NCBI GenBank assembly: GCA_036001465.1
Contig: DASYUH010000041.1
Location: 1-64,000 of the forward strand
DNA: 64,000 nucleotides
Direction of reading: 5' to 3'
Source: Candidatus Polarisedimenticolia bacterium
GTDB lineage: Bacteria > Acidobacteriota > Polarisedimenticolia > Gp22-AA2
The notes under the pieces are model-generated. The model ran no database searches. It was given only the letters and a program-made list of their open reading frames with translations, and had not been told where the DNA came from. Numbering within the stretch: position 1 is the first letter of the stretch; each line of letters starts with the position of its first letter. Of this stretch, positions 49,901 to 59,218 are shown in pieces. The position numbers and the translations under genes are program-made.

Positions 49901-50906
49901 TGAAGGTCGCCGGGTAGCTCTGCGCGTAGTACTGGGTGTCCGGGAGCGCGATGAGGGTGAAGTCCTGCGGCGCGGGTTGCCCGGTGGGGCGCCCCTTGAA
50001 GGTCACCGTGAGCTGGCCGCCATCCGGGTCGCTCGCGTCCACGCACAGCGTGGGGCTGGCCGAGACGCCCGTGGAGCCGGTTGCCGGGGACTCGTTGGAA
50101 GGCGGATTGGGCGAACGGTCGGTCGTGAAGGTCACCGCCAGGCGCGGCCGGTTCGCGACCGTCGCCGCCTCGGACGAGTCGAACCCCCAGCCATCGGTGC
50201 CGCCGGGCAGGAGCGCCCAGCCGAGGTTGCTCCCGCCGGCGGACCAGGCGGCCAGGCTCGCGGTCACCCCGATCGAGAAGGGTCCGGTGGCGCTCGAGGC
50301 GCCGCTCACGTCGGCCGTCGCGACGGCCTCGATCCCGTTCGCCTGCACGCCGCCGACCAGCGAGTTCCAGGTGCTCGTGGCGCTCCAGCTCTGGATCATG
50401 CGATGGAACGCGGCGGCATTGGCGCTGACGTTGCTCACATTGACCGTGAGAGTGGCCGAAAGGATCGTGGCGCCCGGAGGAACCTGACCCGCCCCGTTTC
50501 CGATGATGCCGTCGAAGCGGATCAGGACGTGCCGCAGCGGGCTGCCATCCACGGTGATCGTCGTCGCCGCCGAGTTGTCCGCATCCGGGGTGTCGAAGGC
50601 GATCAAGGTGTCGACGGTCCCCGCGTATCCGTCCACCCCCTGCTGGAAGGTGAGGGTCGAGGAGCTCATCGCCGGGCTGATCCCCTGCGGGTCGACCTGA
50701 GTCGCCGTCGATCCAGGGGTCGCATGGGTGACCGACGGGAAGGCCTCTCGCCGAATCACCTGAGCCACGGAAGTCAGGGTCTGGGCATGGATCGTCAGGA
50801 TGACGAGTGCCGGGAGTATGAGGGCGAGGGGAAAAAATATTGCGGTGAGGTTTCGACGAGAGCGAAGCCAGGGCATCCTAAGCAAGGCGGCTAGTCTGAC
50901 GGGCAT
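40929..50906 (-). CDS. Giant secreted protein: phosphoesterase, LamG and Cys-rich repeats
   Basis: 3,325 residues. A signal-like N-terminal helix (LTAIFFPLALILPALVILTI) is followed by a DNRLRE-like domain (about 60-230), a calcineurin-like phosphoesterase (about 320-560; LPDTQYY, QLGDCTNDGN, VGNHDQ, LAGHLDQ), EGF-like Cys-rich repeats, four LamG/concanavalin-type domains (about 830-1080, 1220-1475, 1625-1885, 1930-2170) separated by Cys-rich linkers, a 165-bp-unit Cys-rich array (about 2170-2730), a MopE-like motif (CNGLDDNC), two jelly-roll domains, a second MopE-like motif (CDGLDNDCNG) and a C-terminal FN3-like module ending SACP. The ATG at 50906 has GGAGG eight bases upstream, which decides against 51101. 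Probably an adhesive or matrix protein with enzyme activity; no transporter is adjacent. Confidence 0.88.
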   Translation of the reverse strand: MPVRLAALLRMPWLRSRRNLTAIFFPLALILPALVILTIHAQTLTSVAQVIRREAFPSVTHATPGSTATQVDPQGISPAMSSSTLTFQQGVDGYAGTVDTLIAFDTPDADNSAATTITVDGSPLRHVLIRFDGIIGNGAGQVPPGATILSATLTVNVSNVSANAAAFHRMIQSWSATSTWNSLVGGVQANGIEAVATADVSGASSATGPFSIGVTASLAAWSAGGSNLGWALLPGGTDGWGFDSSEAATVANRPRLAVTFTTDRSPNPPSNESPATGSTGVSASPTLCVDASDPDGGQLTVTFKGRPTGQPAPQDFTLIALPDTQYYAQSYPATFSAQTQWIVDNLLSRNIAFVTQLGDCTNDGNNIPSQWTTANSAFSLLEDSFTTGLAHGIPYGIAVGNHDQTPFATARSGADEGTAFGGAGGTFGGTTQYYNRTFGAFRFQGRGYFGGHYDFGVPAQYSDSMDNHFELFSASGMNFIAFHLEWDDVDNPTRQAVLNWVHTLLSTTYSNRRAIITSHYLLNTNGTFSNQGQATFNAIKDLPNVFLMLAGHLDQANRRTDLADDGHPIHSLLSDYQSRPNGGNGWLRIMTFSPASDTFHVQTYSPTLGQFINNHADNTAGTAQNDFVLGYDMDSGTPFATIGTASGVASGGRACAAWPGRETGQEYEWFAEVSDGELTTTGPLWTFTASCSTNAECDDAIFCTTDTCNGGSCLHSPIADCCGTNAECDDADPCTNDACNLSGHSCENTPIDCNDGRSCTGPDACVGGVCQNPYTPFAGCCASPADCDDGIATTTDTCSAGTCSNVNTACLANPDCSDGDACTTDSCTAANLRSLVLDGVDDHVTMGAAAGLNASPAFSIEAWINGTSGTGISTGTQGLASAIPLVAKGAPQAETPANVNMNYFLGLDVEGSNRRLAADFEDAATGLNHAVCSTGNVPATGWHHVAATYSPANGWRLYLDGVAQTLTTDNTTCTTCVAPNCTTTPGATPEPNSIQHFGIGTSLTSTGGVNGRYQGKIDEVRVWNVERSAPEIADARDELIATAANLIAHYGFDDSTATDSTSPAENGTLVGSPVFDSSDRPAVGGACLYLPLSCDDGNPCTADSCTGGSCLHIPANDGGACNDGDGCTNDDICTNGVCAGTLSCDDGNACTGTDQCVSGSCQNPYNPTPGCCTTAADCDDGNPATADSCSAGTCSNVNLVCATGADCNDSDGCTADECVSANVAALSFDGTDDYVTMGPSAGTGSLGAATFTVETWFKWTGAGVTTSTGTGGIAALIPLVAKGAAQAETPANVNANYILGIAGGRLAGDFEDAATGLNHPVCTAAAQPTISTNVWHHAAASYNGTCWQLYLDGVAVPIDTACSTCAGGACTVCPGATPESTSIQHFGLGTTLTSTGTAAGFYQGRLDEVRVWNVARSLAQIQADRFQEVSSAPNLIGRWGLNENAGTTAGDSTTPAENGTLTSGPAWSPTDRAPLTSGTCSYTPIPGCTPCSTAADCNDGNPCTTDSCSPSSACVHTNNNAPCSEDGNPCTDDVCSGGSCTHPNDNSNACADANACTGDACVGGACLSWYSPTPACCDSNADCNDGVAATSDACTGAPDGNCTNVIPGSCTTNASCNDFNGCTTDACTTPNLSALSFDGTNDYVTMGAAAGTSALGATTFTVETWFKWTGAGVTTSTGTGGIAALIPLVAKGAAQAETPPNLNANYILGIAGGRLAGDFEDSATGLNHPVCTAAAQPTISTNVWHHAAAAYNGTCWTLFLDGAALPIDTSCSTCAGGACTVCPGATPESTSIQHFGLGTTLTSTGAATGFYQGLLDEVRVWNVARSLAEIQAGKDQEITSGTGLIGRWGLNENGGTAAADSTTPAQNGTLTNFNVATAWSATDKSPVAPGTCSNTPIPNCASCTADYQCSDSNSCTADSCNTTNDAAVSFPSPGAAANRVDLALGGGSDSSPDYVNYFGTGSFTIEGWVYTDGGAASLTGIFRGGQQGAFPQVAVQLTGTGNLQIAGSVESNTTGTQVDVTHGTALTVNTWAHFAFVVDRTPGNQQLRLHLNGGAPATAVANLLGTNPVSFTSQSMIGAARLDTGAVGLPFDGRLDEIRIWNYARTQAETAAEMGREIGSAAGLVHRWSFNEGSLTNASDSAGGSAGTLTGATTWSTTGLPFAGSDICTHTSLANGAACSDGNACTQTDTCQAGVCNGSNTVTCTASDACHDAGTCDPGTGLCSNPAKPNGAACSDGNACTQTDTCQAGVCTGSSTVTCTASDQCHDAGTCNPGTGLCSNPAKPNGAACSDGNACTPTDTCQAGVCTGSNTVICTASDQCHDAGTCDPGTGLCSNPAKPNGAACSDGDACTQTDTCQSGVCTGSNTVTCTASDQCHNAGTCNPATGVCSNPAKPNGAACSDGNACTQTDTCQAGVCTGSNTVTCTASDQCHNAGTCDPGTGLCSNPAKPNGAACSDGNACTTTDACQNGACAPGPAADCNDNNVCTDDSCDPPVGCRHSNNTASCDDGDVCNGTGVCHDGACAGTPPPNCDDGNPCSTDSCDPVLGCRHVNNTASCDDGNACTRTDTCQSGVCTGSNPVTCTASDQCHDAGTCNPATGVCSNPARPNGAACNDGSACTQTDTCQAGVCSGANPVVCTASDQCHDAGTCNPATGVCSNPAKANGSLCSDGNACTLSDTCQSGLCAAGSAVVCVASDQCHVPGVCSPASGLCSNPSKPDGSACDDGNTCTAGDSCIAGTCTSGAAPPEVCNGLDDNCNTLIDEGNPGGGVACSTGQPGVCSAGITQCTGGSIVCVGTTSPATPNIVAQINTSMRYLANNATTAAEDTVLVQIDSPMRYKANSADPGIGLAWINETYDDTGWNSGTYGVGYDTEAPPNALSLIKTGVPAGTFSVFTRATFSLADVSTVKSLFYGADYDDGYVAYLNGVEVARSSTMPAGSPAWNTNAALHESSNAALPNYGTLIDLTGSISLLHNGTNVLAVGVWNSGAATSTDLVVVPKLSIGLDWTARSFNDSTWSTGTYGVGYDTAPAPNALNLIKTSVPAGTLSVFTRAHFNIPDAAALAAIQSVTLGVDYDDGTVAWINGVEVLGSAEMPFGPLNPTTPAADHESSNGAAPNYSPIRDVTARALPALVVGDNVLAIGVWNNLSTSTDLVLVPRLSLGEAERCDGLDNDCNGIVDDGFPDNDHDGQADCADTDDDGDGTADGQDCKPLDPLSSAAPPAEILDLLFVRAPDRSYVMTWTGQGGGLHYDVAGGLLSRLRPDGGALNATCVPGGNDLVNASFIDTRPAPPRGESYYYIVRSQSSFCGSGTYGHASSGAEILPASACP
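42725..44390 (-). repeat. 165-bp tandem repeat array inside the giant gene
   Basis: Unit of 165 bp (55 residues, about nine cysteines; core ACSDGNACTQTDTCQAGVC and CTASDQCH-AGTC-PGTGLCSNPA). Phase points are at 42725, 42890, 43055 and 43220, then a 306-bp block of different Cys-rich repeats, then 43526, 43691, 43856, 44021, 44186 and a partial unit at 44351. The five units from 43526 to 44350 are nearly identical in DNA, and the flanking ones are more diverged, as expected for recent in-frame expansion. Every unit is a multiple of three. Confidence 0.9.
45260..47215 (-). repeat. Direct repeat of two near-identical LamG segments
   Basis: Two copies of about 0.72 kb (roughly 45260-45985 and 46490-47212), offset by 1,227 bp (409 codons), encode LamG domains 3 and 2. 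Long stretches match almost base for base, for example at 45511 and 46738. The first (47.7-48.4 kb) and fourth (44.4-45.1 kb) LamG copies are more diverged. Confidence 0.85.
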
Positions 50907-51188
50907 CAGAGTCCCTCCAGCAAGGATTCCGTGTTGACGCAGGGAGTTGTGCTGGTATTTTGAGGCCTTGCCAGGGTTTGACCACTGATAGCGTGACCTC
51001 CAGCTGGCAGGCTGAGCTGAGTGGACCGGCCTAAGCTCCAGCCCCTCGAACCAGAGCCCTGCCTCGGCTCCCGCCTGCGGCCGGGCCCATTTCCAGCACA
51101 AGAGTGTGACGGAACAAGAGTGCCCTCTAGTTACGGCAAAGAATCGCCCCTGTCAAGCGGAATATCCGGGCCGAGAGGACTCCGGACC

Positions 51189-51290
51189 AGGATGGCGTCA
51201 TGGGCAGTCGATCGCTACAACGTCACGAGTGAGAGCGATCTCCGCGACGCAATGAAGAGAACCCAGGCCTACTTGAACTCAAGAGCCATC
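51189..51290 (+). pseudogene. C-terminal remnant of a tyrosine recombinase (integrase)
   Basis: The peptide SWAVDRYNVTSESDLRDAM, continuing KRTQAYLNS, resembles the last segment of phage-type integrases, where the catalytic Tyr sits in F-x-R-Y-N-I/V followed by E-x-D-L-R-x-A. The upstream sequence in all frames shows no GHKT/HxxR block, so only the end of the gene survives. It lies about 300 bases from tRNA-fMet, a common integration target. A short match like this can arise by chance. Confidence 0.5.
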
Positions 51291-51546
51291 TCCGACCATG
51301 AGGGACTCGGACCGTGGCGGATTGCCTATCGTCACCCGCAGGGTGTCGAGGGCCTTGTTGATCCTTTTCTACCTTGTATGGCATCGAGGCCGTGAGGTCA
51401 TGGCGACGCCCGGGCAGTACACACCATCGACGCGGAGGCGAGGAAGCCGCTCACGGTTGTCGGCGATGAGCACTCTCCTCAGGTGGGTTCACAAATCATG
51501 GGGATCGCCGAGAATTCACGAGGAAGTCGGAGACTGCTCGGACAGA

Positions 51547-51576
51547 CGAAAGGGGTGGCCATGACCACCCCTTTCG
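51547..51576. terminator. Perfect 12-bp hairpin after tRNA-fMet
   Basis: CGAAAGGGGTGG (51547-51558) pairs with CCACCCCTTTCG (51565-51576) around a six-base loop, starting 16 bases after the tRNA 3' end on the minus strand. There is no strong T-run, but the stem is long and complete. Confidence 0.6.
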
Positions 51577-51592
51577 CAACTTCATGAGTACT

Positions 51593-51669
<77 letters not shown>

Positions 51670-51681
51670 TCAGGAGGGCGC

Positions 51682-51707
51682 ATTATAGGCAGCGGGCTCC
51701 CGGGCTG

Positions 51708-51711
<4 letters not shown>
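51682..51711 (-). promoter_or_regulatory. Consensus promoter of tRNA-fMet
   Basis: Minus-strand TTGACA (51706-51711) and TATAAT (51682-51687), both perfect, 18-base spacing, 12 bases before the mature tRNA 5' end. The -35 overlaps the ftsB stop codon. Confidence 0.8.
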
Positions 51712-54758
<3,047 letters not shown>

Positions 54759-54808
54759 GCGGACACTCCCGCGGCCAGACAGGATTTCCGCCGCGCGGGG
54801 CCCTTTGC

Positions 54809-54837
54809 TTGACTCTCCCCGGTCGCGGCTCCATAAT
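54809..54837 (+). promoter_or_regulatory. Promoter of cutA with leaderless spacing
   Basis: TTGACT (54809-54814), 17 bases, CATAAT (54832-54837), then seven bases to the GTG start. Both hexamers match five of six positions. Confidence 0.7.
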
Positions 54838-54844
54838 TCACGGC

Positions 54845-55186
54845 GTGAGCGAACCGTCCGTCATCCTCGTGTTCTGCACCGCATCGACCGAAAAAGAGGC
54901 CGTCGAGATCGCGCAGACCCTGGTCGAGCGCGAGGAGGCGGCGTGCGTGAACGTGGTGCCGATGATCCGCTCGGTGTATCGCTGGAAGGGAAAGATCTCC
55001 TCCGAAACCGAGCAGCTCCTGCTCATCAAGACGACGCAGGCGCTCCTCGAGGACGTCAAGAAGACGGTGAAGGAACTGCACTCCTACGAGCTCCCGGAGA
55101 TCATCGCGGTTTCGGTCGATGACGGCGACAAGAACGCCCTGGGCTGGATCGCCAGCGTGGTCAAGGGAGGCCGGGAGAATTACTGA
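54845..55186 (+). CDS. cutA: CutA1 divalent-ion tolerance protein
   Basis: Small trimeric ferredoxin-like-fold protein of 113 residues, widely conserved; linked to copper tolerance in E. coli but with an unclear biochemical role. Family blocks: VILVFCTASTEKEAVEIAQTLV, EAACVNVVPMIRSVYRWKGKI, LLIKTTQALLEDVKK and HSYELPEIIAVSV. The GTG at 54845 is chosen because the promoter -10 ends seven bases upstream, so the mRNA is probably leaderless; the frame also has an ATG at 54809 that coincides with the -35. The 3' end overlaps the convergent neighbour by seven bases. Confidence 0.95.
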   Translation: MSEPSVILVFCTASTEKEAVEIAQTLVEREEAACVNVVPMIRSVYRWKGKISSETEQLLLIKTTQALLEDVKKTVKELHSYELPEIIAVSVDDGDKNALGWIASVVKGGRENY

Positions 55187-55722
55187 CCCGGAGCATCGCC
55201 GGCCGGGGTCTTGGCCGCCTCGGGGGTCGGCGCCGGCGCCGGCGGGATGTTGAGCCGCTCGAACGCCTTCTGGAAGCTCTCCTCCATCGTCAGCTTCTGT
55301 CCCTCGGCCGTCATGTAAATCCGCTCCATCTCCTTCAGGTACACCGCTGGCGAGCGCCGCGGAGAATTGTCGTTCACGAAACGGACCACCACGCCCAGCC
55401 GTTCCTGCGGCGAGCGGCCGGCGGCAGCCAGGTCGGCCCGGAGCTTCCGCGTGGTCGCGCCGAGTGTGGTGACCGATCCCTCGACGTAGGTCTGGCGCTC
55501 GCGCGCCGTCATCTTCTGCCAGCGGGGGAAATCCAGCGTGGCCGGCAGGGGACCCAGCGGGGAGGCCGGCGGCGCCGACGGCGCCACGGGGGGCGGCGTC
55601 GGTGACGCGGCGGGCTGTTCCGACGCGGGCGGGTTCTCGATGAGGGGCGGCTCGTCCTGCGCGAAGGCGGGCAGGATGGCCGCCGCGAGAATCGTGGCCA
55701 GGGCCAGAACAGGTCGTCTCAT
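55180..55722 (-). CDS. Exported Pro-rich protein of unknown function
   Basis: 180 residues, no family recognised. Signal peptide (VLALATILAAAILPAFA|QD), then a Pro/Ala-rich linker (about residues 23-65), a globular, mostly helical domain (PRWQKMTARERQTYVEG to EESFQKAFERL, with conserved-looking RFVNDN) and a short Pro/Ala tail. No cysteine. The ATG at 55722 has GGAGGAGAG upstream; the longer frame from 55788 does not. A possible promoter lies at 55760-55788. It converges on cutA. Confidence 0.75.
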   Translation of the reverse strand: MRRPVLALATILAAAILPAFAQDEPPLIENPPASEQPAASPTPPPVAPSAPPASPLGPLPATLDFPRWQKMTARERQTYVEGSVTTLGATTRKLRADLAAAGRSPQERLGVVVRFVNDNSPRRSPAVYLKEMERIYMTAEGQKLTMEESFQKAFERLNIPPAPAPTPEAAKTPAGDAPGQ

Positions 55723-55759
55723 GGTCTCTCTCCTCCGGACCGGCGCGGGCCGGCGGCAC

Positions 55760-55788
55760 ATTCTAGCGGCGCCCGGGCCCGCCAGCAA
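55760..55788 (-). promoter_or_regulatory. Possible promoter of the exported Pro-rich protein gene
   Basis: Minus-strand TTGCTG (55783-55788), 17-base spacer, TAGAAT (55760-55765). The leader would be about 30 bases. Confidence 0.4.
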
Positions 55789-55809
55789 GAGCGTTGCCCG
55801 GGCAGGCTC

Positions 55810-56949
55810 CTAGACCGCCGCAAGCCCCTTCTCGATGTCGGCCAGGATGTCCTCGACGTCCTCGCAGCCGACAGAGATGCGGACGAGGGAGTCGGTCAGC
55901 CCCAGCTTGCGCCGCTCGTCCCCTGGCACCGAGGCGTGCGTCATCGTGCTCGGCTGGCAGATCAGGGTCTCGATCCCGCCGAGGCTCTCCGCCAGGGCGC
56001 AGAGCCGCAGCGGCGCGAAGAACCGCAGGGCGGCCTCGTCCGTTTTCAGATAGAAGGAGATCATGCCGCCCGAGCCGCGGGTCTGCCGGCGCGCCAGGTC
56101 GTGCTGCGGGTGGGACGGCAGCCCCGGGTAGAGGACGCGCGCCACCCCCTGGTGCCCCTCGAGGTAGCGGGCCACCTTCGATCCGTTCTCGTCGTGCGCC
56201 CGCATGCGCAGCGGCAGCGTCTTCAGCCCGCGCAGCACGAGCCAGGAGTCGAAGGGGGACAGGATCGCGCCCACCGAGTTCTGGACGAACTGGATCCGCT
56301 CGGCATGCTCGGGGCGCGCCAGGATGACCGCCCCGCCGACGCTGTCGGAGTGGCCGTTGAGGTATTTCGTCGTGCTGTGGACCACGATGTCGGCCCCGAG
56401 ATCGAGGGGCCTCTGGAAGGCCGGCGTCAGGAACGTGTTGTCGACGACCGAGATCAGCCGCCGGGCTCGGCAGAGCGCGGCCACCTGCGCGATGTCGGTC
56501 AGGATCATGATCGGATTGGTGGGAGTCTCGACGTACACCATGCGCGTGCCCGGGCGCAGGGCCGCTTCGATGTTCTCGATGCGGGAGGTATCGACGTACG
56601 TGAAGGACAGCCCGTAGTCCTCGAGCACGCGCGCGAAGAGGCGGTACGTGCCGCCGTAGACGTTGTGGCTGACCACGACGTGGTCGCCCGATTTGAGCAG
56701 GGTCATGACGGCGCTGATCGCCGCCATGCCCGAGGCGAAGGCGAAGCAGGCGAGGCCTCCCTCGAGCACCTTGAGGTTCTCCTCGAGCGCGGAGCGCGTC
56801 GGATTGATGGTGCGCGCGTAGTCGAATCCGGTGCTCTTGCCGGGCGACTCGTAGACGTACGTCGAGGTCTGGTAGATCGGGGTCATGACCGATCCCGTCG
56901 TCGGATCCGGGCGGACCCCGGCGTGTATCGCGTCGGTTCTGAATCCCAT
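55810..56949 (-). CDS. Cystathionine gamma-lyase/synthase family PLP enzyme
   Basis: PLP-dependent Cys/Met metabolism enzyme of 379 residues. The PLP lysine is in HSTTKYLNGHSD; other family blocks are YARTINPTRSALEENL, ASGMAAISAVMTLL, VYVETPTNP and VVDNTFLTPAFQRPLDLGADI. Its gene starts one base inside the stop of the cystathionine beta-synthase-like gene (TGATG), so the pair is translationally coupled. In that pairing a gamma-lyase working in reverse transsulfuration (homocysteine to cysteine) is most likely, but gamma-synthase cannot be excluded by sequence. Confidence 0.9.
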   Translation of the reverse strand: MGFRTDAIHAGVRPDPTTGSVMTPIYQTSTYVYESPGKSTGFDYARTINPTRSALEENLKVLEGGLACFAFASGMAAISAVMTLLKSGDHVVVSHNVYGGTYRLFARVLEDYGLSFTYVDTSRIENIEAALRPGTRMVYVETPTNPIMILTDIAQVAALCRARRLISVVDNTFLTPAFQRPLDLGADIVVHSTTKYLNGHSDSVGGAVILARPEHAERIQFVQNSVGAILSPFDSWLVLRGLKTLPLRMRAHDENGSKVARYLEGHQGVARVLYPGLPSHPQHDLARRQTRGSGGMISFYLKTDEAALRFFAPLRLCALAESLGGIETLICQPSTMTHASVPGDERRKLGLTDSLVRISVGCEDVEDILADIEKGLAAV

Positions 56950-57881
56950 CAGCGCACCTCGTCGAAAAGACCCTGGCTCAGGTAGCGTTCGGCGATGTCG
57001 GTGAACAGCGTCACGATCCGGCGTCCCGCCCCGAGCCGTTCCGCCACGCGCCCGGCCGCGAAGGCCGCGGCGCCCGAGGAGCCGCCCACCAGGACTCCCT
57101 CGCGGCGCGCCAGGAGCGCCGCCGTCGCGAACGCGTCGCGATCGGTGACCGCCACGACCTCGTCGACGAGATCGCGGTCGAGGGTCCTGGGGACGAACGA
57201 GTTTCCGATCCCCTCCACCTTGTGCGGCGCCGCCTGGCCGCCCCCCAGGACCGATCCCTCCGATTCCACCAGGATCGCCTGCACGCCCGGATTGCGCTCC
57301 TTGACGTAGCGCGCCACCCCCGAAAAGGTCCCCCCGGTCCCGGCCCCGAGAACGAGCGCGTCGATCTTGCCCTGCATCTGCACCCAGATCTCCCGGGCGG
57401 TGGTCCGGTAGTGCATGTCGGGGTTGGCGCGGTTCTCGAATTGCTGGGGCACGAACGCGCCGGGCGTCGCCGCGGCGATGGCGCGGGCCCGGCTCATGGC
57501 CCCGGGCATGCCGTCCGCCGTCGGGGTGATCTCCAGGGTGGCGCCGAGGGCGGTCATGATCTGCTTCTTCTCGCGGCTGTACTTCTCCGGCACGACCAGG
57601 ATCACCCGGTAGCCGAGAAGCGCGCCGGCGAGCGCCAGACCGATGCCGGTGTTGCCGGCCGTCGGCTCGACGATCGTCGAGCCGGGCTTGAGCAGGCCGC
57701 GGGCCTCGGCGTCCCGGATCATGCCGAGAGCCGTGCGGTCCTTGACGCTCCCTCCGGGGTTCATGTTCTCGAGCTTGGCGAAGATGGAGGCGGCGCCGGG
57801 GCGATCGAAGGAGCGCAGGTGCAGGATCGGCGTCTCGCCGATGAGGTCGAGGGCCGATTCAACCACCTGCAGCCTGGACAC
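56949..57881 (-). CDS. Cysteine synthase / cystathionine beta-synthase-like PLP enzyme
   Basis: Fold-type II PLP enzyme of 310 residues, joining serine or O-acetylserine with a thiol or sulfide. The PLP lysine is in NPGGSVKDRTAL; the phosphate/substrate loop reads EPTAGNTGIGLA, which is nearer to cystathionine beta-synthase than to CysK. GAGTGGTFSG and GGSSGAAAFA complete the cofactor site. No regulatory CBS domains. The GTG at 57881 (VSRLQVVESALDLIGETP) is where homology begins, with a run of G upstream; the open frame above is a shadow. It has a strong promoter at 57911-57940 and is the first gene of the transsulfuration pair. Confidence 0.92.
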   Translation of the reverse strand: MSRLQVVESALDLIGETPILHLRSFDRPGAASIFAKLENMNPGGSVKDRTALGMIRDAEARGLLKPGSTIVEPTAGNTGIGLALAGALLGYRVILVVPEKYSREKKQIMTALGATLEITPTADGMPGAMSRARAIAAATPGAFVPQQFENRANPDMHYRTTAREIWVQMQGKIDALVLGAGTGGTFSGVARYVKERNPGVQAILVESEGSVLGGGQAAPHKVEGIGNSFVPRTLDRDLVDEVVAVTDRDAFATAALLARREGVLVGGSSGAAAFAAGRVAERLGAGRRIVTLFTDIAERYLSQGLFDEVR

Positions 57882-57910
57882 GCGTGACCCCCGCCCTGAG
57901 GACGGGGGCC

Positions 57911-57940
57911 ATGATAGGAGATGGGCGCGCCGGGTGTCAA
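57911..57940 (-). promoter_or_regulatory. Promoter of the transsulfuration operon
   Basis: Minus-strand TTGACA (57935-57940), 18-base spacer, TATCAT (57911-57916). The leader to the GTG is about 25 bases and contains CCCCG/CGGGG complementary segments near the ribosome-binding region. Confidence 0.65.
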
Positions 57941-57991
57941 AACCGCGCCGGCGCGCCGCTGCGTCAGCGCCGCGAAGGGGCGGCGCTCCGA

Positions 57992-58684
57992 TCAGGGATG
58001 GTCGTGATGCTTCGGCTTGCCGTGCTCCTGGGACTGCGGCTTCCCCTTGCCGGGCTGGGAGGACCTGGGCTTCCCCTTGGCGGCCTTCGATCTCGGGTAC
58101 TTGCCGCGGTTCTTCTCGGCGACGAAGTGCTCGAAGGTGACCCCCTTGTTGCGCTCGGCGATCAGCGTGTACGGGCTGACGCGTTGCCGCGCGCAGGCGA
58201 CCTGCAGCTTCGCCAGGCCGACCACGTCGCGGTCGCGGATCACCAGGCGCTCGCGCGGGTGCTTCTTCCAGTAGCCCCACGCCTTGCCGTACGGCGGTCC
58301 CGGGTCGCGGCTGATGCCGGTGAACAGGACCGACGGAGAGATGTTCAGCCGGAACATGATGTCGGACCAGGAGAGGTATTCCAGGCGGAGCCTCAGGATG
58401 TCCTCGGGCTTCCGCCTCCCGGCCCGGGCCAGGAGCAGGATCACCGGGAAGTCGTCCACCGGCGAGGGGCAGCGCTGCACCAGGGACACCGCCACGTCCG
58501 GCGGCGGGGCGAAATGGTCGTTGGTGACGTTCAGGAAGACGCGCTGGTCGTCGCCCAGGCTCATGTTCGCGGTCACGTCGTAGAAGACGGCCGCTCCGGC
58601 CTGGGCGGCCGGAATCAGCGCCAGCGCGGCGGCAACGACGCCGGCGCCGGCCAGGCGGCGGGTCGCGAAGAATCGGGATCGCAT
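57992..58684 (-). CDS. Secreted protein of unknown function with a basic, His-rich tail
   Basis: 230 residues, family not recognised. Signal peptide (LAGAGVVAAALALIPAAQA|GA), a beta-rich first third (YDVTANMSLGDDQRVFLNVTN), a middle with WSDIMFRLNISPSVLF and YWKKHPRERLVIRDRDVVGLAKLQ, and a low-complexity tail of Lys/Gly/Pro/Gln ending KHHDHP, which might bind metal or acidic surfaces. It is first in a run of small leftward genes up to 60343 that may be related. Confidence 0.7.
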   Translation of the reverse strand: MRSRFFATRRLAGAGVVAAALALIPAAQAGAAVFYDVTANMSLGDDQRVFLNVTNDHFAPPPDVAVSLVQRCPSPVDDFPVILLLARAGRRKPEDILRLRLEYLSWSDIMFRLNISPSVLFTGISRDPGPPYGKAWGYWKKHPRERLVIRDRDVVGLAKLQVACARQRVSPYTLIAERNKGVTFEHFVAEKNRGKYPRSKAAKGKPRSSQPGKGKPQSQEHGKPKHHDHP

Positions 58685-58740
58685 CGACTTCCCTCCACGG
58701 TTAGGGCCCGGGACAACATAGGGCGTGGCGCCCCCGCGGG

Positions 58741-59208
58741 CTACTTCGTTTCCAGGGCGATGTGGAACTGGTCGGCCTGCTCGATGCGCCCGGTGACATC
58801 CTTGAAATCGACGGTGAACTGGGTCGTCTCACCGGGGTCGATCGTCCCGAGGGTGGTGCCGGCGGTTCCGGCGCCGATCAGGCGGGAATCCCGATCGTAG
58901 ATCGCCACCGCGATTCCCACGCTCGCCTGGTGGGACGATCCGTTGACCACCTTGACGTTCGCCTTGTACCCGGCCTTGACCCGCATGATCGTGGCCGGCC
59001 ATTCGAAGCGGATCGAGTCGGCGCGCACGTCCCCGACGCCCAGGTCGAGCGTCAGCAGCTTGTTCCCTTCGAACTTGTACCGCGCCGAGTTGGTGTCCGC
59101 GCCGGCGGGCGCGAGGGCCGCCGCCGCCGCGACGATGACGAGCAGGGCGAGGCGCAGGGACTGCGCCGCCCGCGAGCAGGATCGTGCCGGTACGCGCGCG
59201 AGGCTCAT
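58741..59208 (-). CDS. Small secreted protein of unknown function
   Basis: 155 residues with a signal peptide (LRLALLVIVAAAAALAPAGA|DT) and a predicted all-beta mature domain (YKFEGNKLLTLDLG, VKAGYKANVKVVNGSS, VGIAVAIYDRDSRLIGAGT, TTQFTVDFKDV), reminiscent of an Ig-like fold found in many exported accessory proteins. No catalytic residues or cysteine. Ten bases separate it from the DUF6982-like gene upstream, so the two are probably co-transcribed. Confidence 0.72.
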   Translation of the reverse strand: MSLARVPARSCSRAAQSLRLALLVIVAAAAALAPAGADTNSARYKFEGNKLLTLDLGVGDVRADSIRFEWPATIMRVKAGYKANVKVVNGSSHQASVGIAVAIYDRDSRLIGAGTAGTTLGTIDPGETTQFTVDFKDVTGRIEQADQFHIALETK

Positions 59209-59218
59209 GGCGCTCCTC

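Larger units (their letters stand above)
50907..51592. other. Gene-poor stretch between the giant gene and tRNA-fMet
   Basis: Nearly 690 bases with no convincing intact gene. It contains a short recombinase remnant (51189-51290) and a hairpin beside the tRNA. Its local codon-position pattern is weak and GC is lower than in the neighbours. A TTGACG/TATTTT pair near 50935-50962 reads rightward into nothing. The promoter of the giant gene should lie here but I do not see a clear one. Confidence 0.6.

Noticed and set aside
46752-50894. Open frame of 1,380 codons on the plus strand across the giant gene
   Set aside because: Low-complexity Arg/Gly/Ala/Val product antisense to LamG and phosphoesterase domains; not credible as a protein.
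50935-50962. Rightward promoter TTGACG/TATTTT
   Set aside because: The match is partial and no plus-strand gene follows; kept only as a note in the intergenic entry.
51021-51395. 124-codon plus-strand gene beside the tRNA
   Set aside because: Only about 34 residues in its middle resemble a known family (recombinase end); the rest looks non-coding, so it is treated as a remnant.
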